Shown: positions 53,830 to 62,370, counted from the stretch's first letter. The stretch is DNA of 64,000 nt from Arcobacter roscoffensis (GCF_024267655.1 NZ_CP100595.1:930001-994000), one strand, 5' to 3'. Notes: generated by a model from the letters alone, not told the origin. A program made the numbers and translations.

Positions 53830-55466
53830 TTATATTTACTAATTATTTTTTGAAAGTTTTCATCATCAAGTAAATGAGCCCAGTCTTCATCTTCTAAAAC
53901 AAAATCCTTTGTGATTTCATCATCTTTTAATGATTTATCTAAAATATCTAAGGCTTTATCTATTTCATCTTTTACAGAATATAGACATGCTAAATTATAT
54001 TTTCCTCCACCTAATTCTATTGCTTTTTCATATTTTTCAAAGGCTTGACTAAATAAATTTTTATCGTTGTTTATTTTTGCTAAGTCAATTAATACAACTC
54101 CCCAATTATTAAAGATAGATTCATCTTTAGGATTTAAAATTGAAGCAGATTTATATTTTTCTAAAGCCTTTTTATATAATTTTTCATTATTGTCTATTCT
54201 TGCTAAATCAGTTAATGTGACTCCCCAGTTATAATAGATATGACTTTCTTTTGAATTTAAAATGGAAGCGCGTTCATACTTTTTTAAAGCTTCATTAAAT
54301 AAGTCTTTATCATTTGTTTTTTTTGCTAAATTAGCTAACATATTTCCCCAGTTTTCTTGAAGTTCAAAACTTCTAGGATATGCAATTTCTGCTTCTTTAT
54401 AAATATCAAGTTTTTTATTTATGTCTTTTTCTTTTTGTGCTTTTAATTCATAATCCCACCAACTAGGCAGTATTGATTTAGCATTTTCTTTAAATTCTTC
54501 TGAAGTAGATTCTTTTACTTCTTCCATAAATTTAGATAATTGCTGTTTATAGATTTTTACTTTTTTGTAAGCATTTTTTACAATAAGAGATTCTGAATCA
54601 TCATCTTTAGACAAGGATTCTATTGATTCAAAACTGTAGACATTTTTTTGCAAAGAAACCATCAGCTCATCAAAGCCTTCTATTTTTACTATTTTATCAT
54701 TTCCTTTTAAAACTTCTTTTATATTTTGAGGAATATTTTCAGTATTTTTTAAACACCAGTAAATTTCCTTTCTTGTAGAGTTTTTTAGAAAATTCATAAT
54801 ACTTTTATCATTTCCTCCATAACCTATGATTATTAAAGGTGAATTAGCAAGTATAGGTTTTAGTGCCTGTTCTAGTGGTTGTTCAAGTTCACAGGTATTA
54901 TCTGGACTATTATATGGATCCAAAAGAATATCTCTATGGGCTTTTATAATTGTAGGTCTAGTAGAATTTAACTGTACAAAGTTAGCAAGAGATTCATGTC
55001 CACATACTAAAGGTCTTTTTGATGTAAATAAGAAAAGAGCATCTTCAATCAATGAGTCAAAGTTTGTTGTTATTACAAAGTTATGGTTTGTATTTTCTAA
55101 AATTTGAGAAAGAATAGTGTATCCAATACTTGGTTGTTTATTTTCCATTATCTTTTGAAGTGTTTCATAGCCATTTTGAGGGTTATATTCAAATCTTTTT
55201 CTAAAAATCTCTGTATATTTAGAAGCAGGGTTTTTTTCATCAATTTTATTTTCTTTTTTCCATGATTCAAACTCTTCTTTCAAATCTTCTTTTATTTCTT
55301 CAATCCACTCTTTCGCAAGTTTTGATGCAGATGGTATTTCACTTTGTACAGAAGCACCTGCACCTAAAAGAAAAACAAACCTAGTATCGCTTTTATTTTT
55401 ATGATTATCTTTTAGTATTCTTACTAGGTTGTTTTGATTGATTTTAATTATATTTTCTTGACCCAT
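53826..55466 (-). CDS. SIR2-like NADase/deacetylase domain with TPR repeats
   Basis: 546 residues from ATG 55466, five bases after GAGGAAAC; the frame extends to 55508 without a site. SIR2-like core: VFLLGAGASVQSEIPSA at 32-48, ITTNFDSLIEDAL at 132-144, a His at 177 (IIKAHRDI) where sirtuins have KLHG, and IIIGYGGNDKSI at 212-223. From about 350, three long TPR-like units of ~39 residues repeat YNWG-x(3)-DLA-x(8)-Y-x(3)-ALEKYKSASIL. SIR2-TPR architecture is common among phage-defence NADases, but also occurs outside defence, and no partner gene is present here. Confidence 0.75.
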   Translation of the reverse strand: MGQENIIKINQNNLVRILKDNHKNKSDTRFVFLLGAGASVQSEIPSASKLAKEWIEEIKEDLKEEFESWKKENKIDEKNPASKYTEIFRKRFEYNPQNGYETLQKIMENKQPSIGYTILSQILENTNHNFVITTNFDSLIEDALFLFTSKRPLVCGHESLANFVQLNSTRPTIIKAHRDILLDPYNSPDNTCELEQPLEQALKPILANSPLIIIGYGGNDKSIMNFLKNSTRKEIYWCLKNTENIPQNIKEVLKGNDKIVKIEGFDELMVSLQKNVYSFESIESLSKDDDSESLIVKNAYKKVKIYKQQLSKFMEEVKESTSEEFKENAKSILPSWWDYELKAQKEKDINKKLDIYKEAEIAYPRSFELQENWGNMLANLAKKTNDKDLFNEALKKYERASILNSKESHIYYNWGVTLTDLARIDNNEKLYKKALEKYKSASILNPKDESIFNNWGVVLIDLAKINNDKNLFSQAFEKYEKAIELGGGKYNLACLYSVKDEIDKALDILDKSLKDDEITKDFVLEDEDWAHLLDDENFQKIISKYK

Positions 55467-55542
55467 TGAAGTTTCCTCTTTAAATTGTAAGGATATTATA
55501 TCTGACAATGGGTAAATAGTATTTTAATATAAAATTTAATTC

Positions 55543-56445
55543 TTAGTGATAATTTATATAATAAGGTTGTTCTTCAATTATTTGACTTCCAACATTTTCA
55601 AAACCAAGTATTTTTTTTGGTGTCATTAAAGGTTTTATATCATTGTTATAAAAGATTTTAAATCCACCTATAGCTTTATTTGTTTGTTCTCTTGCATACA
55701 AGGCATTGTAGATTTTAACTTTTACTCCTGCTTGTCCATGTCCATCTATATTGTAGATTAGTTTTATGTTTTCATAGTTTTTTACTTCATTTTTTTGTCT
55801 TAACATTCTTTTATGAAACATATGAACTATTATTTTCTTAGGAGTTTTAATATCATTTTCTTTTAGGTATGAACCTACATACTCTTGTAGTTCATTTAAC
55901 TCTTTTGCTTTTACATGACCTACATATTTTCCTGGTGGGTATCTTCTATGTGTTGGGATTTTGAACTCTGGGTCAATTGCTAAGTGTACATTTTCATATT
56001 TTAGATACTTAAGTAGTGGTTCTACAGCTTCTTTGGGAGTTTTTACTGAAAGTTGTACATCTAAAATCACTGCAAAGTTTTCTTTTTGGGCTCTTTTTAT
56101 ATATTTTAGTACAGTTTTTTCACTCATTCCTAAAAGGTAGTCATTTCTTCTTCCTGGGTCTTTTGTTGCAAGAGAATGAATAATATGAAAAGCCATTTTT
56201 ACTTCTAAGTCCTTATTAAAAAGTTCTAAGTCTTTTTTATAGTATTCTTGCTTTTCTCTCATTTTAATAACTAATTCATTAATATTATTTTCTCCTAAAA
56301 TTCCTAATGATTTACTATTTGGTCTACCATAGAAACCTACTAAAACTTCATTTTTATAGGTTTTTGAATATTCTATAGTATTTGCAGTTATAGTACTTGT
56401 AAGGAATAGGGCTATAATGCCTATATAAACTAGTGTTTTTCTCAT
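55543..56445 (-). CDS. Secreted TIM-barrel-like protein of unknown function
   Basis: 300 residues with signal peptide MRKTLVYIGIIALFLTSTITA. VLVGFYGRPNSKSLGILGENNI, AVILDVQLSVKTPKEAVEPLLKYL, NVHLAIDPEFKIPTH and KIIVHMFHKRMLRQKN recall a family of secreted bacterial barrel proteins of unknown function, with acidic residues at strand ends (D in LDVQLS, D-x-E in IDPEF) like a hydrolase active site. A glycosidase-like activity is a guess. Single gene, divergent from the SRAP gene. Confidence 0.65.
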   Translation of the reverse strand: MRKTLVYIGIIALFLTSTITANTIEYSKTYKNEVLVGFYGRPNSKSLGILGENNINELVIKMREKQEYYKKDLELFNKDLEVKMAFHIIHSLATKDPGRRNDYLLGMSEKTVLKYIKRAQKENFAVILDVQLSVKTPKEAVEPLLKYLKYENVHLAIDPEFKIPTHRRYPPGKYVGHVKAKELNELQEYVGSYLKENDIKTPKKIIVHMFHKRMLRQKNEVKNYENIKLIYNIDGHGQAGVKVKIYNALYAREQTNKAIGGFKIFYNNDIKPLMTPKKILGFENVGSQIIEEQPYYINYH

Positions 56446-56573
56446 TTTTACCTCAAAAAAAATTATTTAATAATTTTAGTATATTCTATTAACTTGAAAT
56501 AAAATTTAAAACCTTTCCAATAAGGCTAATTACAGTTAAATACTATTAATATTTCATAAAAAAAGGAAAAGTT

Positions 56574-57269
56574 TTGCCAGGTAGATTAGCTATTTTTGAT
56601 GATAAGTCTTTTAAAGAAGACTCAAAACATTTGATTAAAAATGATATGGTAGGTATCTTACAAAAAAGATACAATATTCCGCCAACTACTCCAATACCTG
56701 CACTTTTAAATAATGGCAACTATCTATATACTCATTTTGGTTTTTTACCTTCGTGGGCTACTTCAAAATCTTCTATGAATATAAATGCAAGAAGTGAGAG
56801 TATTTATGAAAAAAAGACTTTTAGAGAAGCTTTTAGATTCAAAAGATGTATTATTCCAATAAATGGCTTTTATGAGTGGCAAGTTGAAGATAAAGAAAAA
56901 ACACCTTTTTTTGTAAAAGATATGAAAGAGGATTATTTAGCTGTTGCTGGTATTTGGGACGAGTATTTTGAAGAGCAGTTAAATATGAATATTGTAACTC
57001 TTGCTTTGATAACTTGTGATGCAAATGATAAGTTGGGAGAGATTCATCACAGAATGCCAGTAGTTTTAGAAAAAAAAGATTTTTCAACTTGGCTTAAAAG
57101 TGATGATTTAAAAGAAGTAAACTCTTTATTTAAAATCTATGATTCTTCAAAACTAGAACTTTATGAAGTATCAAGTGATGTAAATAAAGTTCTTTTTGAT
57201 AAGCCTTCGTGTATTGAAAAGGTAGTTAAAAAACAGCCTGAACCAAGAGGTCAGTTATCACTTTTTTAA
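56574..57269 (+). CDS. SRAP/HMCES (YedK-like) protein without the catalytic Cys2
   Basis: 231 residues from TTG 56574 behind AAAAGGAAAAG. The fold is unmistakable: PSW-x-NINARSES at 59-76, IIPINGFYEW at 93-102 (E101), ITCDAND and EIHHRMPVVL (H159). But residue 2 is Pro (MPGRLAIF) where the family has Met-Cys-Gly-Arg, whose Cys2 becomes the N-terminal nucleophile that crosslinks to abasic sites in single-stranded DNA. Either the crosslinking role is lost or the family variant here works differently. Overlaps the convergent kinase gene by 12 bases. Confidence 0.85.
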   Translation: MPGRLAIFDDKSFKEDSKHLIKNDMVGILQKRYNIPPTTPIPALLNNGNYLYTHFGFLPSWATSKSSMNINARSESIYEKKTFREAFRFKRCIIPINGFYEWQVEDKEKTPFFVKDMKEDYLAVAGIWDEYFEEQLNMNIVTLALITCDANDKLGEIHHRMPVVLEKKDFSTWLKSDDLKEVNSLFKIYDSSKLELYEVSSDVNKVLFDKPSCIEKVVKKQPEPRGQLSLF

Positions 57270-58016
57270 AGCTTCAAACCACAAAATCCAAAGATTAGTG
57301 CAGATTTTTTTGTATGCTTTTAGTTTTTCTTTATGCTCTTTTTTTACTTTTTTAAAATACTCTTTTAATAAATACTTTTCTTGTTTATCATTTAGTTTAA
57401 ACTCTATACATAAAGCTGCTAGATCAAAAAACCTGTCATTTATACAAGCAAACTCCCAGTCTATAAAAAATGCTTTATTTTGATTAAAAAGTATATTTTT
57501 CTGATTTAAATCATGGTGACATAAAACTAAATCTTTTTTATATCTTTTAAGAGTGTGAAGCTGTTTTAAAGACTCTTTAGCAAGAGTTTTTATCTTTCTA
57601 TCTTTAAATAACTTTTCATAGTTTTTAAAATCTTTTTTTAAATCATAAGGCTTTTTCTTTATTTTTATACTATGAAGCTTTTTAAGTGTTTTAACTACAG
57701 CTTTTATATTAGCCTTTGTGAGTTTTTCTTTATGTTCACCTTTTATAAAATCACAAATCATTAGAGAATTTTTTTTATCTAAGATATAGGCTTTTGCACC
57801 TATATCTTTTTTATAAGCTTTATTTTGTATCTTAAATTCAATTTCTCTTTTTTTCTTTTGTGTATGGGTGTGTTTAAAAACTCTTATACTATAAGTTTTT
57901 TTAGAAGTTTGAAGTTTATAAATAGTATTGCAAACTCCTTGATTTTCAAGAATTTTTAAATCTAAAAGCTCTTGATTTCCAAAAAGTTTATACTCTTTAA
58001 GCTTTTTGATATTCAT
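57258..58016 (-). CDS. APH/choline-kinase-like phosphotransferase (possible thiamine kinase)
   Basis: 252 residues, Lys-rich. Brenner motif LVLCHHDLNQKNILFNQNKAFFIDWEFA supplies the catalytic Asp and metal-binding Asn and Asp of APH-fold kinases; the N-terminal TSKKTYSIRVFKH carries the strand with the nucleotide-binding Lys/Arg. Family choices are choline kinase LicA-like, thiamine kinase ThiK-like or others. The directly preceding PnuC-type transporter (20-base overlap) favours a vitamin, and thiamine is the suggestion because a ThiL gene exists in this window. Confidence in the substrate is low. Confidence 0.75.
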   Translation of the reverse strand: MNIKKLKEYKLFGNQELLDLKILENQGVCNTIYKLQTSKKTYSIRVFKHTHTQKKKREIEFKIQNKAYKKDIGAKAYILDKKNSLMICDFIKGEHKEKLTKANIKAVVKTLKKLHSIKIKKKPYDLKKDFKNYEKLFKDRKIKTLAKESLKQLHTLKRYKKDLVLCHHDLNQKNILFNQNKAFFIDWEFACINDRFFDLAALCIEFKLNDKQEKYLLKEYFKKVKKEHKEKLKAYKKICTNLWILWFEALKK

Positions 58017-58566
58017 AATCTCTTTTCCATTTTAAGTATGCTACAAATGCAAGGGCAGTATAAATTGCAAATAAAACAGCAGTTAGATTTAAATCTTTTT
58101 GAATATAAATGTAAATAGAAATAGCATCTATTACTATCCAATAAATCCAGTTTTCTAGTACTTTTTTTGCTAGCATATATGTAGAAAACACTGCAAAAAC
58201 TGTAGTAAAAGAATCAATATAAGCAAAATCAGCATGAGTATATGTATCCATGATAAAACCAAATATTGAAGATATGATACTTAAAACTATGATTATTTGG
58301 ATATTTTTCTTTATTCCATAACTAGTTACAACTAGTTCTTTTTCTTTTAGTTTATTTCCATATCTCCATGAGTACCAACCATAAAGTGCCATAACTAAAT
58401 AGTACACATTTAAAGCACTATCCATTAAAAGTGCTACATCAAAAAATATTATTGCATAAATAAGGGTTGAAAAAAATGCAGCTACCCAACACCATAAATT
58501 TTGTTTAATAGCAAGAAGTAGGTAAGCAATAGATAAACTCATAGCTATTGCTTCCCAGTTTGACAT
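57997..58566 (-). CDS. PnuC-family vitamin transporter
   Basis: 189 residues with about seven spans. IKQNLWCWVAAFFSTLIYAIIFF, LNVYYLVMALYGWYSWRYG and ENWIYWIVIDAISIYIYIQKDLNLTAVLFAIYTALAFVAYLKWK are the PnuC-fold segments with the conserved W-x-x-G/W and Asp. Members import nicotinamide riboside, riboflavin or thiamine (PnuC, PnuX, PnuT) by facilitated diffusion, trapped by a kinase; the kinase gene is directly downstream. No TPP riboswitch was seen upstream. ATG 58566 lacks an RBS and the open frame extends upstream (see findings). Confidence 0.8.
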   Translation of the reverse strand: MSNWEAIAMSLSIAYLLLAIKQNLWCWVAAFFSTLIYAIIFFDVALLMDSALNVYYLVMALYGWYSWRYGNKLKEKELVVTSYGIKKNIQIIIVLSIISSIFGFIMDTYTHADFAYIDSFTTVFAVFSTYMLAKKVLENWIYWIVIDAISIYIYIQKDLNLTAVLFAIYTALAFVAYLKWKRDYEYQKA

Positions 58567-58664
58567 AATCTTTAAATAATCAATTATAGGGCTAATAAAA
58601 TCTTCGATAATAAATCCTTTTTATAAAAAAGGAAATATATCTAAAATGTTCTAAAAAAAGCTAT

Positions 58665-59207
58665 TTATAAAAGTTCTTTTATTTTTGGTTCTATTTCTAA
58701 AGGTTTTGTTGTTGAACCATATCTTTCAATAACATTTCCTTTTTTATCAATTAAAAACTTTGTAAAGTTCCATTTTATGCTTTCTGTTCCTAAAATTCCA
58801 GAAGCCTCTTTTTTTAGATGAGTATATAAAGGATGTTCATTATCACCATTTACATCAATCTTTGAAAACATATCAAATTTTACTCCAAATGTTAGTGTAC
58901 AAAACTCTTTTATCTCTTCATTTGTTCCTGGTTCTTGGTTTGCAAATTGATTTGATGGGAAACCTAAAACCATAAAATCTTCATCTTTATATTTTGCATG
59001 AAGTTTTTCTAAGCCTTCATATTGAGAAGTAAAACCACATTTACTAGCTACATTTACTATTAGAAGAACTTTGTCTTTATATTTTGACATGGAAATCTCT
59101 TTTCCTTCTATATCTTTTACTTTAAAATCATAAATACTCATACTATTCTCCTTAGCAAATAAAGTTCCAATTAATAATGAAACTACAACAGTTAATCTTA
59201 ATATCAT
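58665..59207 (-). CDS. Periplasmic glutathione peroxidase-like thiol peroxidase
   Basis: 180 residues. A signal peptide (MILRLTVVVSLLIGTLFA) precedes the thioredoxin fold. Catalytic set: C57 in VASKCGFTSQYEGL, Q91 or Q87 in SNQFANQEPG, W146 and N147 in KWNFTKFL, the usual Cys-Gln-Trp-Asn tetrad. Cys103 may be the resolving residue. It reduces peroxides with thioredoxin-like donors; export is unusual for the family, most bacterial members being cytoplasmic. Separate from the pnuC gene by 98 bases. Confidence 0.85.
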   Translation of the reverse strand: MILRLTVVVSLLIGTLFAKENSMSIYDFKVKDIEGKEISMSKYKDKVLLIVNVASKCGFTSQYEGLEKLHAKYKDEDFMVLGFPSNQFANQEPGTNEEIKEFCTLTFGVKFDMFSKIDVNGDNEHPLYTHLKKEASGILGTESIKWNFTKFLIDKKGNVIERYGSTTKPLEIEPKIKELL

Positions 59208-59270
59208 AATTTATCCCTTTATTTTAGTAATTCATTTTAACGCAATTTACTGTTATTTTGTATGGTTTTT

Positions 59271-60569
59271 TTATAAATTCACACTAACTTGGTTTCTTCC
59301 ATTCTCTTTTGAAGCATATAAAGCCTTATCAGCTCTTGCTATAATAGTGTCTAAACTTTCATCATTACTTTTTATTTGTGAGATACCTATACTAATAGTT
59401 ACAGGAATATTTAGGTTTTCAGTTATGAAGTTGTTTTTATTAAAAAACTCTCTAATTTTTTCAGACAGATTTAAAGCTCCTTGCGAGTCTGTACTATTTA
59501 AAATAATCATAAACTCTTCACCGCCAGTACGAGCTAAAATATCAGACTTTCTAATACTGTTTTCAAGTGAACCTGATACATATTTTAAAACTTCATCTCC
59601 TATTTGATGACCATAGGTATCATTTACTTTTTTAAAAAAATCAATATCAATACAAACAACACATAGTTTTTGATTTTCTCTTTTTGCTAGATTGAATGAC
59701 TTTGAACCCATATCAAAGAAATATCTTCTATTTGGTATATTTGTTAAAAAGTCTGATGTTGAGATTTTAAGAAGTTTTTTATTTGCCTCAACAAGCTCTT
59801 TTGTTCGATTTTTTACTTTTCTCTCCAAGGTCTTGTTTAGTCTTAAAATATTTCTTTCTCTTGTATAAATACTATTTATTGTATAGCTTATGATAAAAAT
59901 AAATACGATACTTGTAAAAAAAGTAATTACATATAAAATATTTGTTTTTGAAGTAATAAGTTCAACGTTTTGACTATAAACATTTGTAGGAATACTAACT
60001 CTTAGTCCACCCATAGTATCGCCAACTTTGTAGTTTTGTGTTTTGTGACAGCTTAAACATGATTCATCAACTCTTAAAACTCCTAGTAAGTCATAAGCTT
60101 TGTCATTTAGTTTTGTATAAAAATCTTCATTTCTATTTTTATCTAAAAACTCAAGGGCTTTTTTCTCAAATAAATCTGCCTTATTATTTGGATTTTTAGG
60201 ATTTAAACTTGTGATTTTGAAATAGTAGTTTTTATTTACTTCATTTGATAATTCTGATAATTGTCTTGTCATCCAAGCCGGATTTACTTTTATAAGAAGT
60301 TCATTGTTTTTTGTGTAAGTGTGATTGTCTTCTAAATAAGGATTTGGCTTTATTCCTTCGTGTGCTTTTACATAAATACCACCATGTTTTGATGCCCAAA
60401 GTCTTGTAGTTACAACATTGTTAAATAGACTTGAAGCTTCTTGAAAAAGTATTTTTTGAGATACTTTAATATAGTTTAATTTTGTTTGATAAATATAGTT
60501 CACAATAATTATTGTAAATATAAAAACTAATGTAACTATAAAATAAATAATGAAGTTTTTGTTTTTCAT
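59271..60569 (-). CDS. Diguanylate cyclase with periplasmic c-type haem domain
   Basis: 432 residues. Span near 7-27, periplasmic DUF3365/Tll0287-like domain ending in C171-L-S-C-H175, second span near 208-230, a coiled-coil linker and an active GGDEF domain: DFLTNIPNRRYFF, the signature GGEEF in ARTGGEEFMIIL and an I-site R-K-S-D five residues before it. Predicted to make c-di-GMP from two GTP under control of a haem-borne redox or gas signal. The sensor domain resembles that of the MCP at 11.6 kb. Confidence 0.9.
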   Translation of the reverse strand: MKNKNFIIYFIVTLVFIFTIIIVNYIYQTKLNYIKVSQKILFQEASSLFNNVVTTRLWASKHGGIYVKAHEGIKPNPYLEDNHTYTKNNELLIKVNPAWMTRQLSELSNEVNKNYYFKITSLNPKNPNNKADLFEKKALEFLDKNRNEDFYTKLNDKAYDLLGVLRVDESCLSCHKTQNYKVGDTMGGLRVSIPTNVYSQNVELITSKTNILYVITFFTSIVFIFIISYTINSIYTRERNILRLNKTLERKVKNRTKELVEANKKLLKISTSDFLTNIPNRRYFFDMGSKSFNLAKRENQKLCVVCIDIDFFKKVNDTYGHQIGDEVLKYVSGSLENSIRKSDILARTGGEEFMIILNSTDSQGALNLSEKIREFFNKNNFITENLNIPVTISIGISQIKSNDESLDTIIARADKALYASKENGRNQVSVNL

Positions 60570-60719
60570 ACTCTACCTATAAGACTTATATATGTATTGT
60601 AACATAAAATAATTTTATTATATAGAAATATATAGGATATAAAATATACAGTTTTTAGATAGATACTTGTAACTAAGTTGTTATAATAGTACTATATAAT
60701 TCACAACAAAGGAGAAGGT

Positions 60720-60818
60720 ATGGAAATTATATATATTACATTTGCATGTATTTTTTTAGTTGGTATTACGGCTTGTTGTATTGTAAAATTTTTTGGAAAT
60801 TATGAAAAGACTATTTAG
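60720..60818 (+). CDS. 32-residue membrane peptide, previously uncalled
   Basis: ATG 60720, TAG 60816-60818, product MEIIYITFACIFLVGITACC then IVKFFGNYEKTI. One hydrophobic span with three Cys at its end and a basic/aromatic tail. A strong AAAGGAGAAGGT Shine-Dalgarno lies directly upstream and TATAAT at 60695-60700 serves as -10. Overlaps the end of the convergent diguanylate cyclase gene by eight bases. No family known to me; the composition and the signals argue for translation. Confidence 0.55.
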   Translation: MEIIYITFACIFLVGITACCIVKFFGNYEKTI

Positions 60819-61743
60819 CTTTTACAACTTTATTTCTACCACTAGTTTTTGCTTCATATAAAGCTTCATCAGCTCTAGCAAAAGTCTGTTCTAAATTATC
60901 ATTGTCTTTTTGCTCATCAAATTTAGCAACACCTAAACTAACAGTATATTTTATCGTAGTATTTTCATCTATTATAACTTCTGCTTTTTCTATATACTCT
61001 CTAATTTTTTCAGCAACTAGATAGGCATTTTCTATACTACAATCTTGAAGAAGTACAACAAACTCTTCTCCTCCAAATCTTGAAATAATATCACTATCTC
61101 TTAAGTTTTTTTCAAGTGCTCTTGCAATATGAATAATTACTTCATCACCAACAAGGTGACCATAAGTATCATTTATATTTTTAAACTTATCAATATCTAA
61201 AACAATAAGAGAAAGGCATGTATCATTTCTTTTGCTATATGATTGTATTTTTTTTGATTGCATTGAGAAGTATCTTCTATTTGAAAGTTTTGTCAAAGGG
61301 TCTCTATGTGTCATTTCTACTAGTTCTTCATTTAAAAGTTCTAGTTTATGATTTGTTTCTCTAAGATTTGTAGTATTGTAAATAAATAAACAAACAAGTT
61401 CTTTATCTTTGTCATAAGGAACAATAGTAATATTTTGTTGCATATATTTATATATGCTATTAGTAATAGATTCCACAGGAATTTTTATCAAGTATCTGTT
61501 TTGGTCAACATTGTAAAATGAAGGATTATTTGTAACTAAAACTGACTTTACTTTTCTTTTTAGTTTTTTTTCATTTATATTTTCATAAAGTTCACAGATG
61601 TTTTTATTTATTACATCCGCTTCTTTTTTATAAGTAAGTATTTCAAGCCATCTATTCCAAGCTAAAATATTTAGCTCTTTGTCAAGTATTATAATTCCAT
61701 TGTCAACACTATTAAATATTACATTATTGTTTATATCTATCAT
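60811..61743 (-). CDS. PAS-GGDEF diguanylate cyclase of the CheY-CheC operon
   Basis: 310 residues, cytoplasmic. An N-terminal PAS-like domain (VDNGIIILDKELNILAWNRWLEILT) is followed by a coiled coil and a GGDEF domain: DPLTKLSNRRYFS, LDIDKFKNINDTYGHLVGDEV, signature GGEEF in SRFGGEEFVVLL and I-site R-D-S-D. Should be an active cyclase with product inhibition. Third gene of the operon led by the response regulator, six bases after the CheC-like gene. Confidence 0.92.
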   Translation of the reverse strand: MIDINNNVIFNSVDNGIIILDKELNILAWNRWLEILTYKKEADVINKNICELYENINEKKLKRKVKSVLVTNNPSFYNVDQNRYLIKIPVESITNSIYKYMQQNITIVPYDKDKELVCLFIYNTTNLRETNHKLELLNEELVEMTHRDPLTKLSNRRYFSMQSKKIQSYSKRNDTCLSLIVLDIDKFKNINDTYGHLVGDEVIIHIARALEKNLRDSDIISRFGGEEFVVLLQDCSIENAYLVAEKIREYIEKAEVIIDENTTIKYTVSLGVAKFDEQKDNDNLEQTFARADEALYEAKTSGRNKVVKAK

Positions 61744-61749
61744 TTATAT

Positions 61750-62370
61750 TTATAAATCCTCTAAAAACTGAGAAATTGATTCTCTTAAATATTCAGATGA
61801 TTCATTTTTTGAAAGTATAATTAATTCACCTTTTATATGTTCATCTTCAAAGTTAAGCTCAGTAGAAATTATAATGATATTTTCATAGCTTTTATCAAAA
61901 CCATCATTAAACTCTTTTATATTAGTAACTCTTTTTATATTTGGAGATGAAAATGAAATACTTGCATCAATTAATGAGGCTAGTTTTCCTGATGTTACAG
62001 ATGAAATGATATTTGTAATTTCTAAAACAACATCTTTTATTTCATCATCATCAATTTCATCATCTTCTAAACCAAACTCTTTAGTAAGATTATAGCTAGA
62101 TTTTTCATCAATTATAAAAAGATTTTCTCCTGAAATATTCCCATGAATAAGTTGATTCGCAATAAAATAGTTCCCATTTTCAACAATTTTTTCATTTAAG
62201 TGTTTAAGTAAACCCTCAGAAGTAACTGTATTAATTACTGGAATATTCAAAGTTGCAAATTTATCTATGATTTTAGATATGGCAGCAGTTGCTTCACCAT
62301 AAGCTATATTCATGAGTTCTTGTAAGCAGTCTCTTTCATCTTCATTTAAATCAATAAGATTTTTGCCCAT
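61750..62370 (-). CDS. CheC-like CheY-P phosphatase
   Basis: 206 residues. Two pseudo-symmetric helices carry the CheC active-site motif E-x-x-N: E18-L-M-N21 (LQELMNIAYGEATAAISK) and E117-I-T-N120 (LEITNIISSVTSGKLA). Both sites are intact, as in CheC proteins with two active centres. It dephosphorylates CheY-type regulators; the likely substrate is the response regulator encoded just upstream, whose stop overlaps this start by one base. Confidence 0.85.
   Translation of the reverse strand: MGKNLIDLNEDERDCLQELMNIAYGEATAAISKIIDKFATLNIPVINTVTSEGLLKHLNEKIVENGNYFIANQLIHGNISGENLFIIDEKSSYNLTKEFGLEDDEIDDDEIKDVVLEITNIISSVTSGKLASLIDASISFSSPNIKRVTNIKEFNDGFDKSYENIIIISTELNFEDEHIKGELIILSKNESSEYLRESISQFLEDL

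Noticed and set aside
54000-54400. Tandem DNA repeat or CRISPR-like periodicity
   Set aside because: The ~117-base periodicity reflects the TPR coding repeats; sequence between units is not spacer-like. No CRISPR array or cas gene was seen in the window.
58567-58664. TPP riboswitch before the PnuC-type gene
   Set aside because: No CTGAGA-type or ACCTGA-type THI-box element could be found in the 98-base gap.
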